DNA of 64,000 bases from Dermacentor variabilis. Taxonomy: Eukaryota > Arthropoda > Arachnida > Ixodida > Ixodidae. The stretch lies in the NCBI RefSeq assembly GCF_050947875.1, contig NC_134574.1, positions 154,716,051 through 154,780,050 on the forward strand. The letters are read 5' to 3'. A program made the translations under genes and the position numbers. Position 1 is the stretch's first letter. Each line of letters begins with the position of its first letter. Of this stretch, positions 48,864 through 58,886 are shown in pieces. The notes under the pieces were generated by a model that had not been told where the DNA came from, did no database searches, and worked only from the letters and a program-made list of their open reading frames with translations.

Positions 48864-48980
48864 AAGAAGTCGTGCCACGTCCCGGAGTGACTCTTCAACT
48901 GCGGAAGAGACCGCTTTGAGTTCTCGAGAGCGTCGGAATGAGACGCTGCGTAGACGTTACCCAGTCGTTACCTGAACAGT
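48864..48980 (+). pseudogene. STPR-like reading frame, 3' part
   Basis: The frame RSRATSRSDSSTAEETALSS then RERRNETLRRRYPVVT ends in a stop. TAEETAL..RERRNETLRRR is in the same style as the part at 48149, supporting an origin from one gene now separated by the TIR element. Confidence 0.5.
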
Positions 48981-49030
48981 GTACACTGTTTTGTGTCCAT
49001 ACAAGAGCTAATTAGCTCTATTGTATGCGG

Positions 49031-49084
49031 TGTCAGCGTGTGGTTAAGCGTTTGGTTAAACCAAACGCTTAACACAAGCTAACA
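49031..49084. repeat. Palindrome with 15-bp perfect arms
   Basis: GTTAAGCGTTTGGTT (49043-49057) and its exact complement (49059-49073) are separated by one base. Outside these the arms extend imperfectly (TGTCAGCGTGT / ACAAGCTAACA). Confidence 0.9.
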
Positions 49085-49546
49085 CCACAAGCGTAGCCAA
49101 GCAGCTCTTGCTTTCGCAATTCAACTAGCGTCAACCAGAGGTAAACCACAGGCAATCCCCCCCCCCCCCCCTTCCCGTTGTGTTTCGTCTAATTTGCGCT
49201 GGTCTTCCAGAATGTGAACTATACGCCATATATCTCCACCAACCTAAATGAAGCCGAATCAGCTCGTACAGTGTCCAGAGAAATGAAAACTTCGCATCGG
49301 ACGAAAAATGCATCTCGGTTCACAGGTTCGAACCCTGCAAGCCGTCATTCCATGGCAGTCGCTCGATCTTTATACACATGCATTGAGATAACGAAGCGGC
49401 TGTAACAAATGGCAGGGGCAAAGGCCAATGAGCCAGCAACTCGAATCGCGCTAGTTGTCCATTGTTTCGCCATTCACGGGCAGCCGCGAGCGTTGTGCCG
49501 CGCAGCTGCACACGCTGAGACAGATGTGACGTCAATGAACCGCACG

Positions 49547-49581
49547 TCTCTCTCTCTCTCTCTCTCTCTCCTCTCGTCTCT

Positions 49582-49652
<71 letters not shown>

Positions 49653-49660
49653 TTTTTTTT
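49547..49660. repeat. (CT)n microsatellite followed by T run
   Basis: About 95 bp of CT with a few interruptions (CCTCTCGTC), then about 18 T. Open frames through it are artefacts. Confidence 0.95.
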
Positions 49661-50429
49661 GAGTTTACGAAAGCTTCTCGATTTGTAATATACACTATGC
49701 GCAGCATGTGCGCACATGTGAAAAGATCAGGAACCTCGGTCCGGGTCAAGACGAGTTTGGGCTGTGGTTCACTGCGGCGAGCCGTAATGGCGACGACTTT
49801 TTCTAGTTTCGGCATAGTTGTTTGGGACATCAGTTCGCATTTTTCGCTCGAGATTTCGGACTGAGCGTTCTCTACTATTGAACGCCGTTACGTATTTTTT
49901 TTTTAATAGTTTGCGGCCATATTCAGAGCCCGGCAAAAAGAACCAAACGTCAAGGAAACAACTTCATTTGGTGTTTCTAAGCACGCTCTGCAAATTTTGA
50001 AAATACGACTCAAGCTTTAGAACGAACATTTAACTAAATTCTTGCATAATTAAACTAATTAGCCCACTAATTTCACTTCAAGAACAGCCATAGCAGCTCA
50101 ACACAACTATATGGTCGGTATACTTTTGATCTTTTCAGTCTAAAGTGTACCATTCTACATATAAAGTTTGGTTCTAGTTACGTCAAACATTCGGTAATTG
50201 GTATGTTTTTTTAAAGGTCATCGACCGTATTATTCGGGATTTAAGGAAAGCTGTTGCTGGAACAGTTCAATTAATGTGTTCGGATATGTCAACGAGCTCT
50301 AGCCTTTTTCTTTTTCAACCTATACTTCAACTTTACGGTGGCTAACCTATCAGAGGATCACACGTTAAACAGAAATTCTGGAGTTAAATTTACGTGTCAT
50401 AACCACGCGCACGATTACGATGCATTCCG

Positions 50430-50660
50430 TAAGGGGGGACACCGGATTAATTTTGACCACCTAGAATTGTTACCGCGCATTCAACTCACGGTGCGCGAGG
50501 GTATTTTTTTTTTTTCGTTGTTCATTCCTGCGCTATCGGGATGCTGCCGCCGAGGCCGGGACGGAGCAGGTTGACATACATACGCGGCCTGGGGGGATCG
50601 AACCCGCGACCTCGTGGTGCAGCAAACGCCACAGCCACTGAACTATACCGCGGCGAGTGC
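50430..50660 (-). mobile_element. SINE, diverged copy
   Basis: Reversed words ATTTTGACCACCTAGAATTG, GGGATCGAACCCGCGACCTC, GTGGTGCAGCAAACGCCACA and GCCACTGAACTATACCGCGG are recognisable. The box B region is well kept, the middle is altered and carries a T run. Confidence 0.75.
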
Positions 50661-51198
50661 TGCATTATGCGATTAGCATTCCTGAGGGAACTTCACCTAT
50701 AGTTTGCGGTATGTTTGTCCGTATTGTAGCCTCTTTCGCATATTGCGGTGTGTGCTTGTGTATTCAGCGCCTCCAGCAGCCAGTCGCGCGGCAAGTTTGT
50801 GTGTATTTGCGGGCTTCTCTTGGGCTCGGAAAAACACTCATGTAGCACGTATTGAGCAACAGAAAGCGGTATCGGGAGTTTTTACATGTTGCTCCGCAAC
50901 TTTTTTTACTGACACTTTTAAACTAATTATAATATTTGAGAAGTTGATTAATTAAGGCTAATTATGTAATTAGGCGGAATGCAAAAAAAAAAAACTAATT
51001 TGAGTATCTCCAAGCGACGGCAAACAAGCATTACCTTGGTTCTGCACAGCTACGTGGCACCTGCATATCCTTAAATCTTGGTGCATTAGAGTTGGTATAC
51101 CCTATCCTGTATAAACGTAGTCTACGACGCAGTACACGTCTATAGCCTGCGGCGGTGCTGCAGCGACTGCATCGTGCCAAGGCGCACGGTGCAGCCTT

Positions 51199-51320
51199 TT
51201 GCATTCTAGAACTGGTACAGCGCAACATACAAAGGAAGAAACAAGCTGAGCCGGCCAGGTAAAGGCCGGCCGGCTTGTTTCTTCCTTTGTATGTTGCGCT
51301 GTACCAGTTCTGGAATGCAA
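51199..51320. repeat. 48-bp near-perfect hairpin upstream of TTC8 exon 7
   Basis: Arm 51199-51246 (starts TTGCATTCTAGAACTGGTAC) and arm 51273-51320 are complementary at 47 of 48 positions without gaps. The 26-nt loop contains a second stem (CCGGCC / GGCCGG). The right arm ends 90 nt before the splice acceptor at 51410. The perfection implies a recent inverted duplication, or an assembly or library artefact. Confidence 0.95.
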
Positions 51321-51410
51321 TACCAACTCGCCCAACCCTCAACCCTAGTGAGCGGTGTTTTGCTTTGCGCAGTTACGAGCCGTTCTGGCGCCCCCGCTTG
51401 AAACACGCAG

Positions 51411-51582
51411 ACGCCTGCTGCAGCTGGGCATGCCGACGGCCGAGCTGTACAACAACCTGGCGCTGTGCTGCTTCTACGCGCAGCAATACGACATGGCGCT
51501 CACTTGCTTCGACCGGGCGCTGGCCCTGGCCGAGGACCAGCTGCTCGCCGACGTCTGGTACAACCTGGGGCTCGTCGCACTG
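51411..51582 (+). CDS. TTC8: TTC8/BBS8, exon 7 (TPRs)
   Basis: The acceptor AAACACGCAG completes the split Arg codon (AG|A) from exon 6. 172 nt, then donor CTG|GTCAGT, phase 0. Peptide: RLLQLGMPTAELYNNLALCC, FYAQQYDMALTCFDRALALA, EDQLLADVWYNLGLVAL. It is close to human RLLQMGIYNGQLFNNLGLCC, FYAQQYDMTLTSFERALSLA and EEEAADVWYNLGHVAV. This is the best-conserved part of the protein. Confidence 0.96.
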
Positions 51583-51688
51583 GTCAGTACGTCGCAGGCA
51601 CACATGAGGCTTCCCTCCCGAGATCATCCGTATACCATGCACAAGCGCCGGCAGCCAAGATTAGCAAAGCTGTAAGAAAAAAAAAAGA

Positions 51689-51845
<157 letters not shown>

Positions 51846-51892
51846 ACGGTGCGCGGTAGGTTTTAAAGTCTCTCTTGCACCGCGTCTTTTAA

Positions 51893-53362
51893 ACCCGCCG
51901 TGGTTGCTTAGTGGCTACGGCTGTTAAGCACGAAGTATAGCAGGACCGAATCCCGGCCACGGCGGCAGCATTTCGACGGGGGCGAAATGCGAAAACACCC
52001 GTGTACTTACATTTAGGTGCATGTTATTAAAGAACGCCAGGTGGTCCAAATCGACAAAGTTTCACACCGTAAACTGCTCTACAAGCTTCGCAATGTCGGT
52101 CTTAGTGAGGATGTTCTCGATTGGATAGGAGCGTATTTAACTGATCGCCAACAAGCAGTCAGAGTGGCAGATACTATTTCAGGAAATCGTGAGGTGTATT
52201 CGGGCGTGCCGCAGAGTTCCGTACTAGGGCCACTACTTTTTCTGCTATACATTGATGATATCTCAGCGGTTGTCCAATCACCTGTAAAAATTAAGCTTTT
52301 CGCAGATGATTGCCTAATTTATTGTCCGGTAACATGCAGGGAAGATCAATTTAAACTCAACCAGTGCCTTCAAAACTTAAGCTCATGGTGTCAAAAATGG
52401 GGTATGGAAATTAATTTAAAAAAAACCACTTACACACACATAACAAAAAGAAAGGAAGTGATCTTGTTCACATATAATATTGCTGATAATATACTGGTAA
52501 AAGTATGTAGCTTCAAATATTTAGGTATAACCATAACAGATAAATTGAACTGGCGTCCTCATGTTGAAAATATTTGTCAATCAACGTACAGGAAGTTGTG
52601 CTACTTGCAAAGGAAATTACGCCAGGCGACGAAAGAAGTCAAGTTGATTGCATATAAGACATATATCCGTCCGAGCCTAGAATACGCTGGTGCTGTGTGG
52701 AGCCCCCATCAAAAGGTTTTAAAACATAAACTAGAACGAATTCAAAGAATGTCAGTTCGCTTTATCTGCTCTAAATATCGACGACGTGACTCGGTAACTG
52801 AAATGTTAAAAATATGTAACTTGGAACCACTGGAATCAAGAAGGCAGAAGCAGCGATTGAAATTGCTTTTTCAAATACTACACGCAGATGTGAAAATAAA
52901 CAAGGATGATTATCTGACGCTCTTTCACAAAAGGTTACCACGAACAACACGCAGTACATTCGTGCAACCAATAGTAGCTCGAACAGACTTATTCCGCTTT
53001 TCTTTCTTTCCTGACGCTATTAAAATGTGGAATGAATTACCGAATGATGTGGTACAAAAAAATGCTATGAGTGATTTTGAGGTTGGCCTTGATAAGTATT
53101 TCGCTCACATTGTATAGCTTATATTTGTTCCTTGCATGTAGCTGTGTGTTTTTTTTTCTACAAATGTTCTATGTATTACAAATGTTCTACTTCAAATGTT
53201 TGTGTTTGTTCTATGTACAATTCAATTACCGACCCTCCCTGTAACGACCCTCAAGTGAGGGTTAACAGTATGACTAAATAAATAAATAAATAAATCTCCG
53301 GAGACTCCCACTATACGGCGTGCCTCATTATCAGATGGTGGTTTTGGCACGTAAACCCCCAG
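51893..53362 (+). mobile_element. tRNA-derived SINE split by a LINE
   Basis: The SINE 5' part is 51893-52052 (box A GTGGTTGCTTAGTGGCTACG, box B ACCGAATCCCGGCC, body to GGTGGTCCAAATC). The 3' part is 53296-53362 (CTCCGGAGACTCCCACTATA, CGGCGTGCCTCATTATCAGA, GGTTTTGGCACGTAAACCCC). In intact copies these two ends are adjacent (..GTCGAAATTTCCGGAG..). The intervening 1.24 kb is a LINE. Confidence 0.93.
52053..53295 (+). mobile_element. 5'-truncated LINE with intact RT C-terminal half
   Basis: It starts inside the RT domain (DKVSHRKLLYKLRNVGLS) and runs open to the stop at 53115-53117, about 355 codons. Motifs are YSGVPQSSVLGPLLFLLYID, KLFADDCLIY (catalytic pair intact), KYLGITITDKLNWRPHVE, KTYIRPSLEYAGAVWSPH, FRFSFFPDAIKMWNELPND. 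The usual GVPQGS is GVPQSS. The 3' UTR ends in (AAAT)5. AAATC on both sides (52048-52052, 53292-53296) is a possible short target duplication, though it overlaps the tail. The upstream open frame begins in SINE sequence and is chimeric, not a real start. Confidence 0.93.
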
Positions 53363-53530
53363 TCAGTCAGTCAAGAACTTTATTGAAGTCCTGAGGAGTT
53401 TCAAGCCGTTGGAGATCCCACGCGGGGATTCCTCCGGCAGAAACCGTAGGCGACTCCCAAGTCGGGACGGGAACGTGGTGACGCTCCGCCAGTTCTTGGG
53501 CCCTCTGGACGGCCTTGACCCCATAATTTA
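53363..53530 (-). mobile_element. LINE 3'-end fragment with (CTGA)n tail
   Basis: The minus strand reads AVQRAQELAERHHVPVPTWE, SPTVSAGGIPAWDLQRLETP, QDFNKVLD then stop. AATAAAG and a CTGACTGACTGACTG tail (53362-53375 reversed) follow. The short peptide looks like the C-terminus of a non-LTR retrotransposon protein. The rest is absent. Confidence 0.65.
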
Positions 53531-53641
53531 ATTTTTAACCATGTGTTTTAAAGCTTTTATTATTTACTTTTCAGTAGCTTGGCTAACGTCAGCTGCAACG
53601 TTAACTTCAATTCTATAATTCAAGGATAACCTCGATTGTGT

Positions 53642-53832
<191 letters not shown>

Positions 53833-54091
53833 TTGGGGAAGAAAGCTGTCGAACACCGATTCTTATGTATACAAGATTTTTTTACTCTTTTTTAAGGGCA
53901 GCTAAATTAACTGTAAACCAATTTGCATCCCTACGAGTGCTTTCTGTATAACTCGCACCATTACACCCTACGGATGTGGAGTTATATATAGACCAATCTG
54001 CACCCTTAAGCCATCTCAAACATGTAAATAGATTTACAGCGTTTAAAAGGTAGTAACTATAGATGATTGGAAGCATGAGCAACGACGCATT

Positions 54092-54824
54092 TTATATAGG
54101 AGCACCCGAGCGTTACCTCGGATGCTCCTATATAAAAACATGTAAAGGGAGAATTCATTTTGCTCGGCAACCACTGCACCAAATTTGACGAGGTTTATTG
54201 CATTTAAAAGAAAAACTTAAAATCTGGTGACTGTTCGTCCGAATTATCGAGTTACATTGTCAATTTTTTAATTAAAGATTGGCAAAAATAAAAAAAATTC
54301 AGAAAACGAAACCATCAAGTTTACAACTCTGTAACGCAACAACGAAAAATGATAATACAATTCTAATAGTACATCTAAAGCGGACAAAATTGATATGTAA
54401 CATATGAATATAAAAAAAATAGTAATATAGAAATACAGCTTTTGCAGAACCCTTGTAACCAACGTAACAAATTCACGTAAGATGTAAAATGACATGTCGA
54501 ATTTGTCCGCTTTGAATGATCTAATGGATGCCGTTTACAGAACCACGATATCTATTCTTGGTGCAGAGCTATGAATTTGTAAACTTCGTGCTTCTATCTT
54601 TTCAAACGGTCGAATATTTGAAAATTTTTAAAACAAAATTCAAGCTGTAAATCGATAAATCGAAATTTCGCTTCCGACAGTCACTAGAATTCCACTTTCT
54701 CTTTCAAATGCAACAAGTTTCATGAAAATCGGCCCAGGGGTTATCTCAGCAAAACGTTTTTGCGTTTTACATGTATTTGAATAGGCCGCGTCGGAGTTGG
54801 GCCCGAGCTAAAGCTTCCTCTTAA
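54092..54824. mobile_element. TTAGGAGG-type element, copy 2, with 5' hairpin
   Basis: The body matches copy 1 (27902-28579) nearly throughout: CACTGCACCAAATTTGACGA, AGCGGACAAAATTGATATGT, GAATTTGTCCGCTTTGAATG, CCGTTTACAGAACCACGATA, GGCCGCGTCGGAGTTGGGCC. The right end AGCTAAAGCTTCCTCTTAA equals the TIR with one change. The left TIR is replaced by a hairpin with 19-bp arms (54092-54110 and 54117-54135, one mismatch, 6-nt loop). Confidence 0.85.
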
Positions 54825-55029
54825 TTCTTTCGAGAAGCAGCGTCCGAGCCGCGGTGCTGGGCTGCTATCGCTGCAATCGAGAACTATACGCAAATTGAAA
54901 ACTACTCGAATATCGTAGGCGCGCCGTTCCATTATGTCACGTGGTCTTCCCTTGGGTTTTTATCTCCGCAACGCACCGAACTCGGTCTATCGATAATGCG
55001 GCCCCATACGCGCATGCACGTATCAGCGC

Positions 55030-55315
55030 CACAATGGCTCAGTGGATGGCGTTGCACTATAGCTGCTGAGCATGCGTTCTATTTTCTTTTTTCGAATAAA
55101 GTTATTTCCCTCTCATCCTCCTCGACATCGCGGCTTCGATCCAGACCGCATTCCGATACGGAGCCCGGAATGCAGACACGCTCGTGTTCTTATAATTGGT
55201 GCACGTCAAAGAACCCCGGCTGGTCGAAATTAGTATGGAGACCCCCCCCCCCCCCCCCCCCCGGACCACTGCGTGCGCCTGATAATCGGACTGTAGTTTT
55301 GGAACGTAAAACATC
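55030..55315 (+). mobile_element. Diverged SINE with a 21-bp C run
   Basis: ACAATGGCTCAGTGGATGGC (box A), CGGCTTCGATCCAGACCGCA (box B), GGTGCACGTCAAAGAACCCC, GGCTGGTCGAAATTAGTATG, then C21 (55242-55262), and TGATAATCGGACTGTAGTTT TGGAACGTAAAA. An insertion separates box A and B. The C run lies where other copies have TTCCGGAG. Confidence 0.7.
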
Positions 55316-56587
55316 AGCGCTGTGTATGTCGTCTTCGCAGTCCTTGTCTTTCGCGCTGTACGTTATTTTTGATCATGAATTACCAACTAGCTCAAGCAAC
55401 CACCCTAGTTCACTTAAGTATTTATTATTAGTTCTACTTTTAAGACGTTTGATGGCGATCTGTCTGGCTAGGAAAATACGTGCCCAATAAAGCGAAGTGA
55501 AGAAGCACCGACCGGTAGTACGTAGTACATGACGCGAGCACATACATGGTCGGAAAATGTCCCGTCGTTTCTGTTAATTTCAGTGTGCGATTCAAGGTCT
55601 GATTGTGAATAAAGTCTCCGTATGGAAGCGAGCTGCGGGAACATAATTGAACTCGCTACTATTAATCACGGTCAGTGCATAACTTTGCGTGTTTCGTACA
55701 ACGTCGAAGTATGCGCATGATGTTTGCATGCGAATTCTTATTATATTGGTTATGTTATACTTCTGGTATCCAGTACTGTTTAGCGTGGGGCCTGCAATGG
55801 CATTTTAAAAGCACCTGACGACCATCAGTAAGCTTTAATTCCACCCAAAACAATGTGCTCTACATAGCCGAAGGGACAATCAAAACCGAGGCTTGCATTC
55901 GCCGAGTCGCATCACGAGAAAAGAAAGTTAAACATATGGTGCTCACCTGAAAGTGAAACGAATAAGCTGCAAAGAAAATGGCTCCTCTGCAGTGACTGAA
56001 GAGCGTCGACGATACACGTGGACAAGACGCGACTAGAAAAACAAACAAACCAACCAACCAACCAACCAACCAGAAGGCGCAGTTGTCCTTGTTTAGCCTC
56101 ATACAGGACTTGTCATGCTCGCTGTCAGCGCACTTAACAGGTGTTTGTCGAGCCCCGCAGCCCATAAACATCGTCCGCGTGGCAAAAAAAAAGGACACCG
56201 TGGATGCATACAGGTGGCTATGGTGGAGGCTATGCACTTTGTGACGACCTTGTTCCGCAGTGCTATTTATAGTTTCATGGCGCGAAGCGAACGAGGTTCC
56301 GAGCAGGAGGCGGACTATGTATATTAGGGACCAGTACGTATATATACGGACCAAACTGCCTTACGCAATGCGACGCCAAGTACGCACCTGTGGGACACGA
56401 AGACGATGACATGACGACGCCTCTTATCGTCCCATCTCTGCTCCGTGTTCCTCCCTACGTATTCCACCTACCCCGGCACATCGTGTAAACATGAACTGCA
56501 GTCGCTGCATGGCTGAACACTTTTGAAAAAAAAAAAAAAATGGCGATCGACGTCCGTGTTTGGCGCCAACTAACCGCATTTCTTGGC

Positions 56588-56704
56588 GTAATGGTTCTGC
56601 GGAAACCCGCAAGGTGGAGAGAAAATAATTTCTGCGAACGGCTGGATGTCCGATTTCCCTTTGTTTGCTTCCCTCCACCTTGCGGGTCTCCGCGGAACCA
56701 TTAC
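56588..56704. repeat. 32-bp inverted repeat, two mismatches
   Basis: GTAATGGTTCTGCGGAAACC.. (56588-56619) pairs with 56673-56704 over 32 bp with two mismatches. The spacer is 53 nt. It directly precedes a tRNA-derived SINE. Confidence 0.85.
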
Positions 56705-56739
56705 GTCAAACCCTTGCCCTTGCTTCGAGTCGTCGACAA

Positions 56740-56950
56740 ATTCGACTTCGCCCCGCCATCTGCTAGCCGCCTGGTTATCTCTGATGGTGGAGCGGTTGCC
56801 CCGGAAAAGCGGTGGTCCCGGGTTCGTCCCGGACCAGGACGAATTTTTGTTCAACTGCGAGGATTTTCTTTCGAGGAACCCGTGTGGGTTTCCTTTATGC
56901 AATTGCTACGAACGGGTGGACGTCTGTTCCCTTTATTATTAACCACACTT
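56740..56950 (+). mobile_element. tRNA-derived SINE, third family
   Basis: TAGCCGCCTGGTTATCTCTG ATGGTGGAGCGGTTGCCCC and TCCCGGGTTCGTCCCGGACC (box B-like) are followed by a body GAATTTTTGTTCAACTGCGA, CGAGGAACCCGTGTGGGTTT, AATTGCTACGAACGGGTGGA and a TTTATTATTAA tail. The body differs from the families at 1650 and 35175. Confidence 0.7.
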
Positions 56951-57094
56951 CTTGGACAGCGATGGCGGGCGCAGTTACGCCGAGGTGCCGATCCCTTATG
57001 CACAGGCGCAGCAGGATTGCGCTTTCGATATCATACTCTGCCCCCTCCTCCCCCTTCCCCAACACTTCCGTGCTGTTTTCCCTCCGCCATTATA

Positions 57095-57245
57095 TGCTAA
57101 AAATAATACTAGGGTTTCACGCACCAAAACCACTATTTGATTATGAATTTTGAACACCCAGCGTCCTATAACGTGCGACTTAATCGGAGTGCACGAGGGT
57201 CTCTGCATTTTGCCTTTACCGAAATGTAGCTACTGCCGCAAGCTA
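57095..57245 (-). mobile_element. SINE, diverged copy
   Basis: Reversed words AGGGTTTCACGCACCAAAAC, TTTGAACACCCAGCGTCCTA, TAACGTGC and TACCGAAATGTAGCTACTGC are recognisable. Ends within the tRNA head (GATCCTGCAACCTCAGCAGC). It ends about 235 bp upstream of TTC8 exon 8. Confidence 0.7.
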
Positions 57246-57479
57246 GCCGATCCTGCAACCTCAGCAGCACTCTTTATTCTATGGCACAATGCCGTAGCTT
57301 TCTCTATGGCCGTAGCCACTGGGCTGTCGCAGCGGGTTACCGTATCTGGGTGGGCTACTGTTGGCGATTTAGCCAGACGTGTATGAGCCTCTGCGGCATC
57401 AGACACGGTACTGCAGTTGCTGAGGGAGGTGGAATCGGTAGAAATGTTCACATTACAATTAAGCCACGTCCTCTCACAG

Positions 57480-57602
57480 AGCTCCGGAGACAAGACATTG
57501 GCAACCCGCGCCTTTCGCCTGGCACTAGTCTACGACAACTGCCACGCGGAGTCGTACAACAACCTTGGCGTCCTCGAGCTCACTAACGGCAACGTTGACC
57601 AG
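57480..57602 (+). CDS. TTC8: TTC8/BBS8, exon 8 (TPR)
   Basis: Acceptor CTCTCACAG, 41 codons, phase 0, donor CAG|GTGATG. Peptide: SSGDKTLATRAFRLALVYDN, CHAESYNNLGVLELTNGNVD Q. Aligns with human GIGDTNLAHQCFRLALVNNN, NHAEAYNNLAVLEMRKGHVE Q. Confidence 0.95.
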
Positions 57603-57676
57603 GTGATGTGCATGCGGCGTGGCGCTGTTGGGCGCTCCAAGCTTAAACCCTATATGCCGGTACTCGTCACTTGCAG

Positions 57677-57760
57677 GCGGCATCATACTTCGTCACGGCC
57701 GGCGAAATGGCACCGGAACTGTGCGAGGCTCAATACAACCGCGCGCTCGTGCTTGAACAG
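57677..57760 (+). CDS. TTC8: TTC8/BBS8, exon 9 (TPR)
   Basis: Acceptor CACTTGCAG, 28 codons, phase 0, donor CAG|GTGAGC. Peptide AASYFVTAGEMAPELCEAQY NRALVLEQ. Matches human LLQTASSLAPHMYEPHFNFA T. The intron before it is only 74 nt. Confidence 0.93.
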
Positions 57761-58138
57761 GTGAGCAAATGTGATTCACGCAAGAGTGGCAACAAGCCCA
57801 TGCGGCGTCACAGACTGCCCTATTGGTCGCCGCAGAACCGTACAGCGACTGGTTTGCTGCGCCTTCGCTGGTCAGCACAACAGGGCACTAAGACGGACCT
57901 AATACCAAGAGGGGTACATGGGAGGTGTATAGAGTCCAGCGACTCTAAAGTCTATTCTGTGTCCACCTAGTGGGCATGACCATTTCGTCTGCTGCGGAAA
58001 TGCTGTTTGGTTGCTGGAGCCTGTTTCTTTCTGACGCCGAACCTCAGCCCAGCCGCTCAGAACTTAAGCAATAGATGAAATGGACATCTCCACTGCGTGG
58101 ACATTGACTGAAGGTACTGTTGACCTCAACTCTTGCAG

Positions 58139-58243
58139 ATGGGAGACCTCCAAGGCTGTGCTCGTGCTGCAAGCAAGTGCAGCCAGCACGCATCCAGTGC
58201 AGATCTCCTACAGAAGGTGCAGGCGTTTTTCCAGCGCCACTGA
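58139..58243 (+). CDS. TTC8: TTC8/BBS8, exon 10 (C-terminus)
   Basis: Acceptor CTCTTGCAG, 34 codons and TGA at 58241-58243. The peptide runs from MGDLQGCARAASKCSQHASS to ADLLQKVQAFFQRH. It parallels the human end IGDLQRSYVAAQKSEAAFPD ... LIKQLRQHF. The Met here is internal. Confidence 0.9.
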   Translation: MGDLQGCARAASKCSQHASSADLLQKVQAFFQRH

Positions 58244-58270
58244 GAGAGACCGGCAAGCCGCCACTGCATT

Positions 58271-58276
58271 TTTATT
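58271..58276 (-). promoter_or_regulatory. Candidate polyadenylation signal of Sos
   Basis: TTTATT on the plus strand is AATAAA on the minus strand, about 610 bp past the Sos stop. No earlier AATAAA was noticed in that interval. Cleavage 10-30 nt on would put the Sos 3' end near or inside the last TTC8 exon. Confidence 0.5.
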
Positions 58277-58281
58277 GGGCA

Positions 58282-58319
58282 AATAAATTACCTTGTTCTA
58301 GTGTGGCAAGCACAATAAA
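58282..58319 (+). promoter_or_regulatory. Candidate polyadenylation signals of TTC8
   Basis: AATAAA occurs at 58282-58287 and again at 58314-58319, 39 and 71 nt past the TTC8 stop. Confidence 0.65.
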
Positions 58320-58886
58320 GAAAATACAGTGTCCCACCCAACACTCGGGTAATAACAACAACAACGAAGGAAAAGAAAAATCACAAATGAATGCCCGCCT
58401 GCCGGTCCTGCCGTCCACAGGCACTGGTCTATGTACACGTCTTTTGCTGCAATGGCAAGGCGCTGCTCGTCCCGTTGGTCGAAGACTCTGGGACCATTTC
58501 ATTACACGTCGCTGTAGTCCAGACAGAGTGGGCCTCTTAAATGAGGACAGCCTCCCCCAAGTAATAGCGTAGTCTCAGCAGAAGTCGGGTCCGTGCCTGC
58601 GGGCCTGCCTCTGGGGCCCGACTTTCTAGAGGCTCAGCTGTGGGCCAAGTGAAGGGATCTGGAGGCACAGAATCACAGGGGGCCTTTTTAAATTCTGGCT
58701 TTCTGACGTTGCCACAAAGTGATGACCAGTTCGTTTTGCCAATGCCTCTTGGCTCCTCTTGCTCGGCCTGTCACTTCATTCCAGCTCGAATTACCAGGGC
58801 CTGACTTGCGTACCACTATCTTTGCTTTCAGGAACAAAAGTACACATCAGCAGAGCTTGACCATCCGTCCCGGGCGATGGCGGGGG

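Larger units (their letters stand above)
43951..51410 (+). other. TTC8 intron 6
   Basis: A 7.5 kb intron containing the CCAGTTG repeat cluster, ATCTAGCGG modules, transposon remnants with a nested SINE, an STPR-like reading frame split by a TIR element, palindromes, a CT microsatellite and the 48-bp hairpin. No TTC8 exon was seen inside it. Confidence 0.7.

Noticed and set aside
49409..49864. Ser-Leu / Arg-Glu repeat open frames
   Set aside because: They are translations of the CT microsatellite.
51199..51320. Hairpin as a conventional pre-miRNA
   Set aside because: A 48-bp stem with no internal bulges is unlike a typical animal miRNA precursor; an inverted duplication is simpler.
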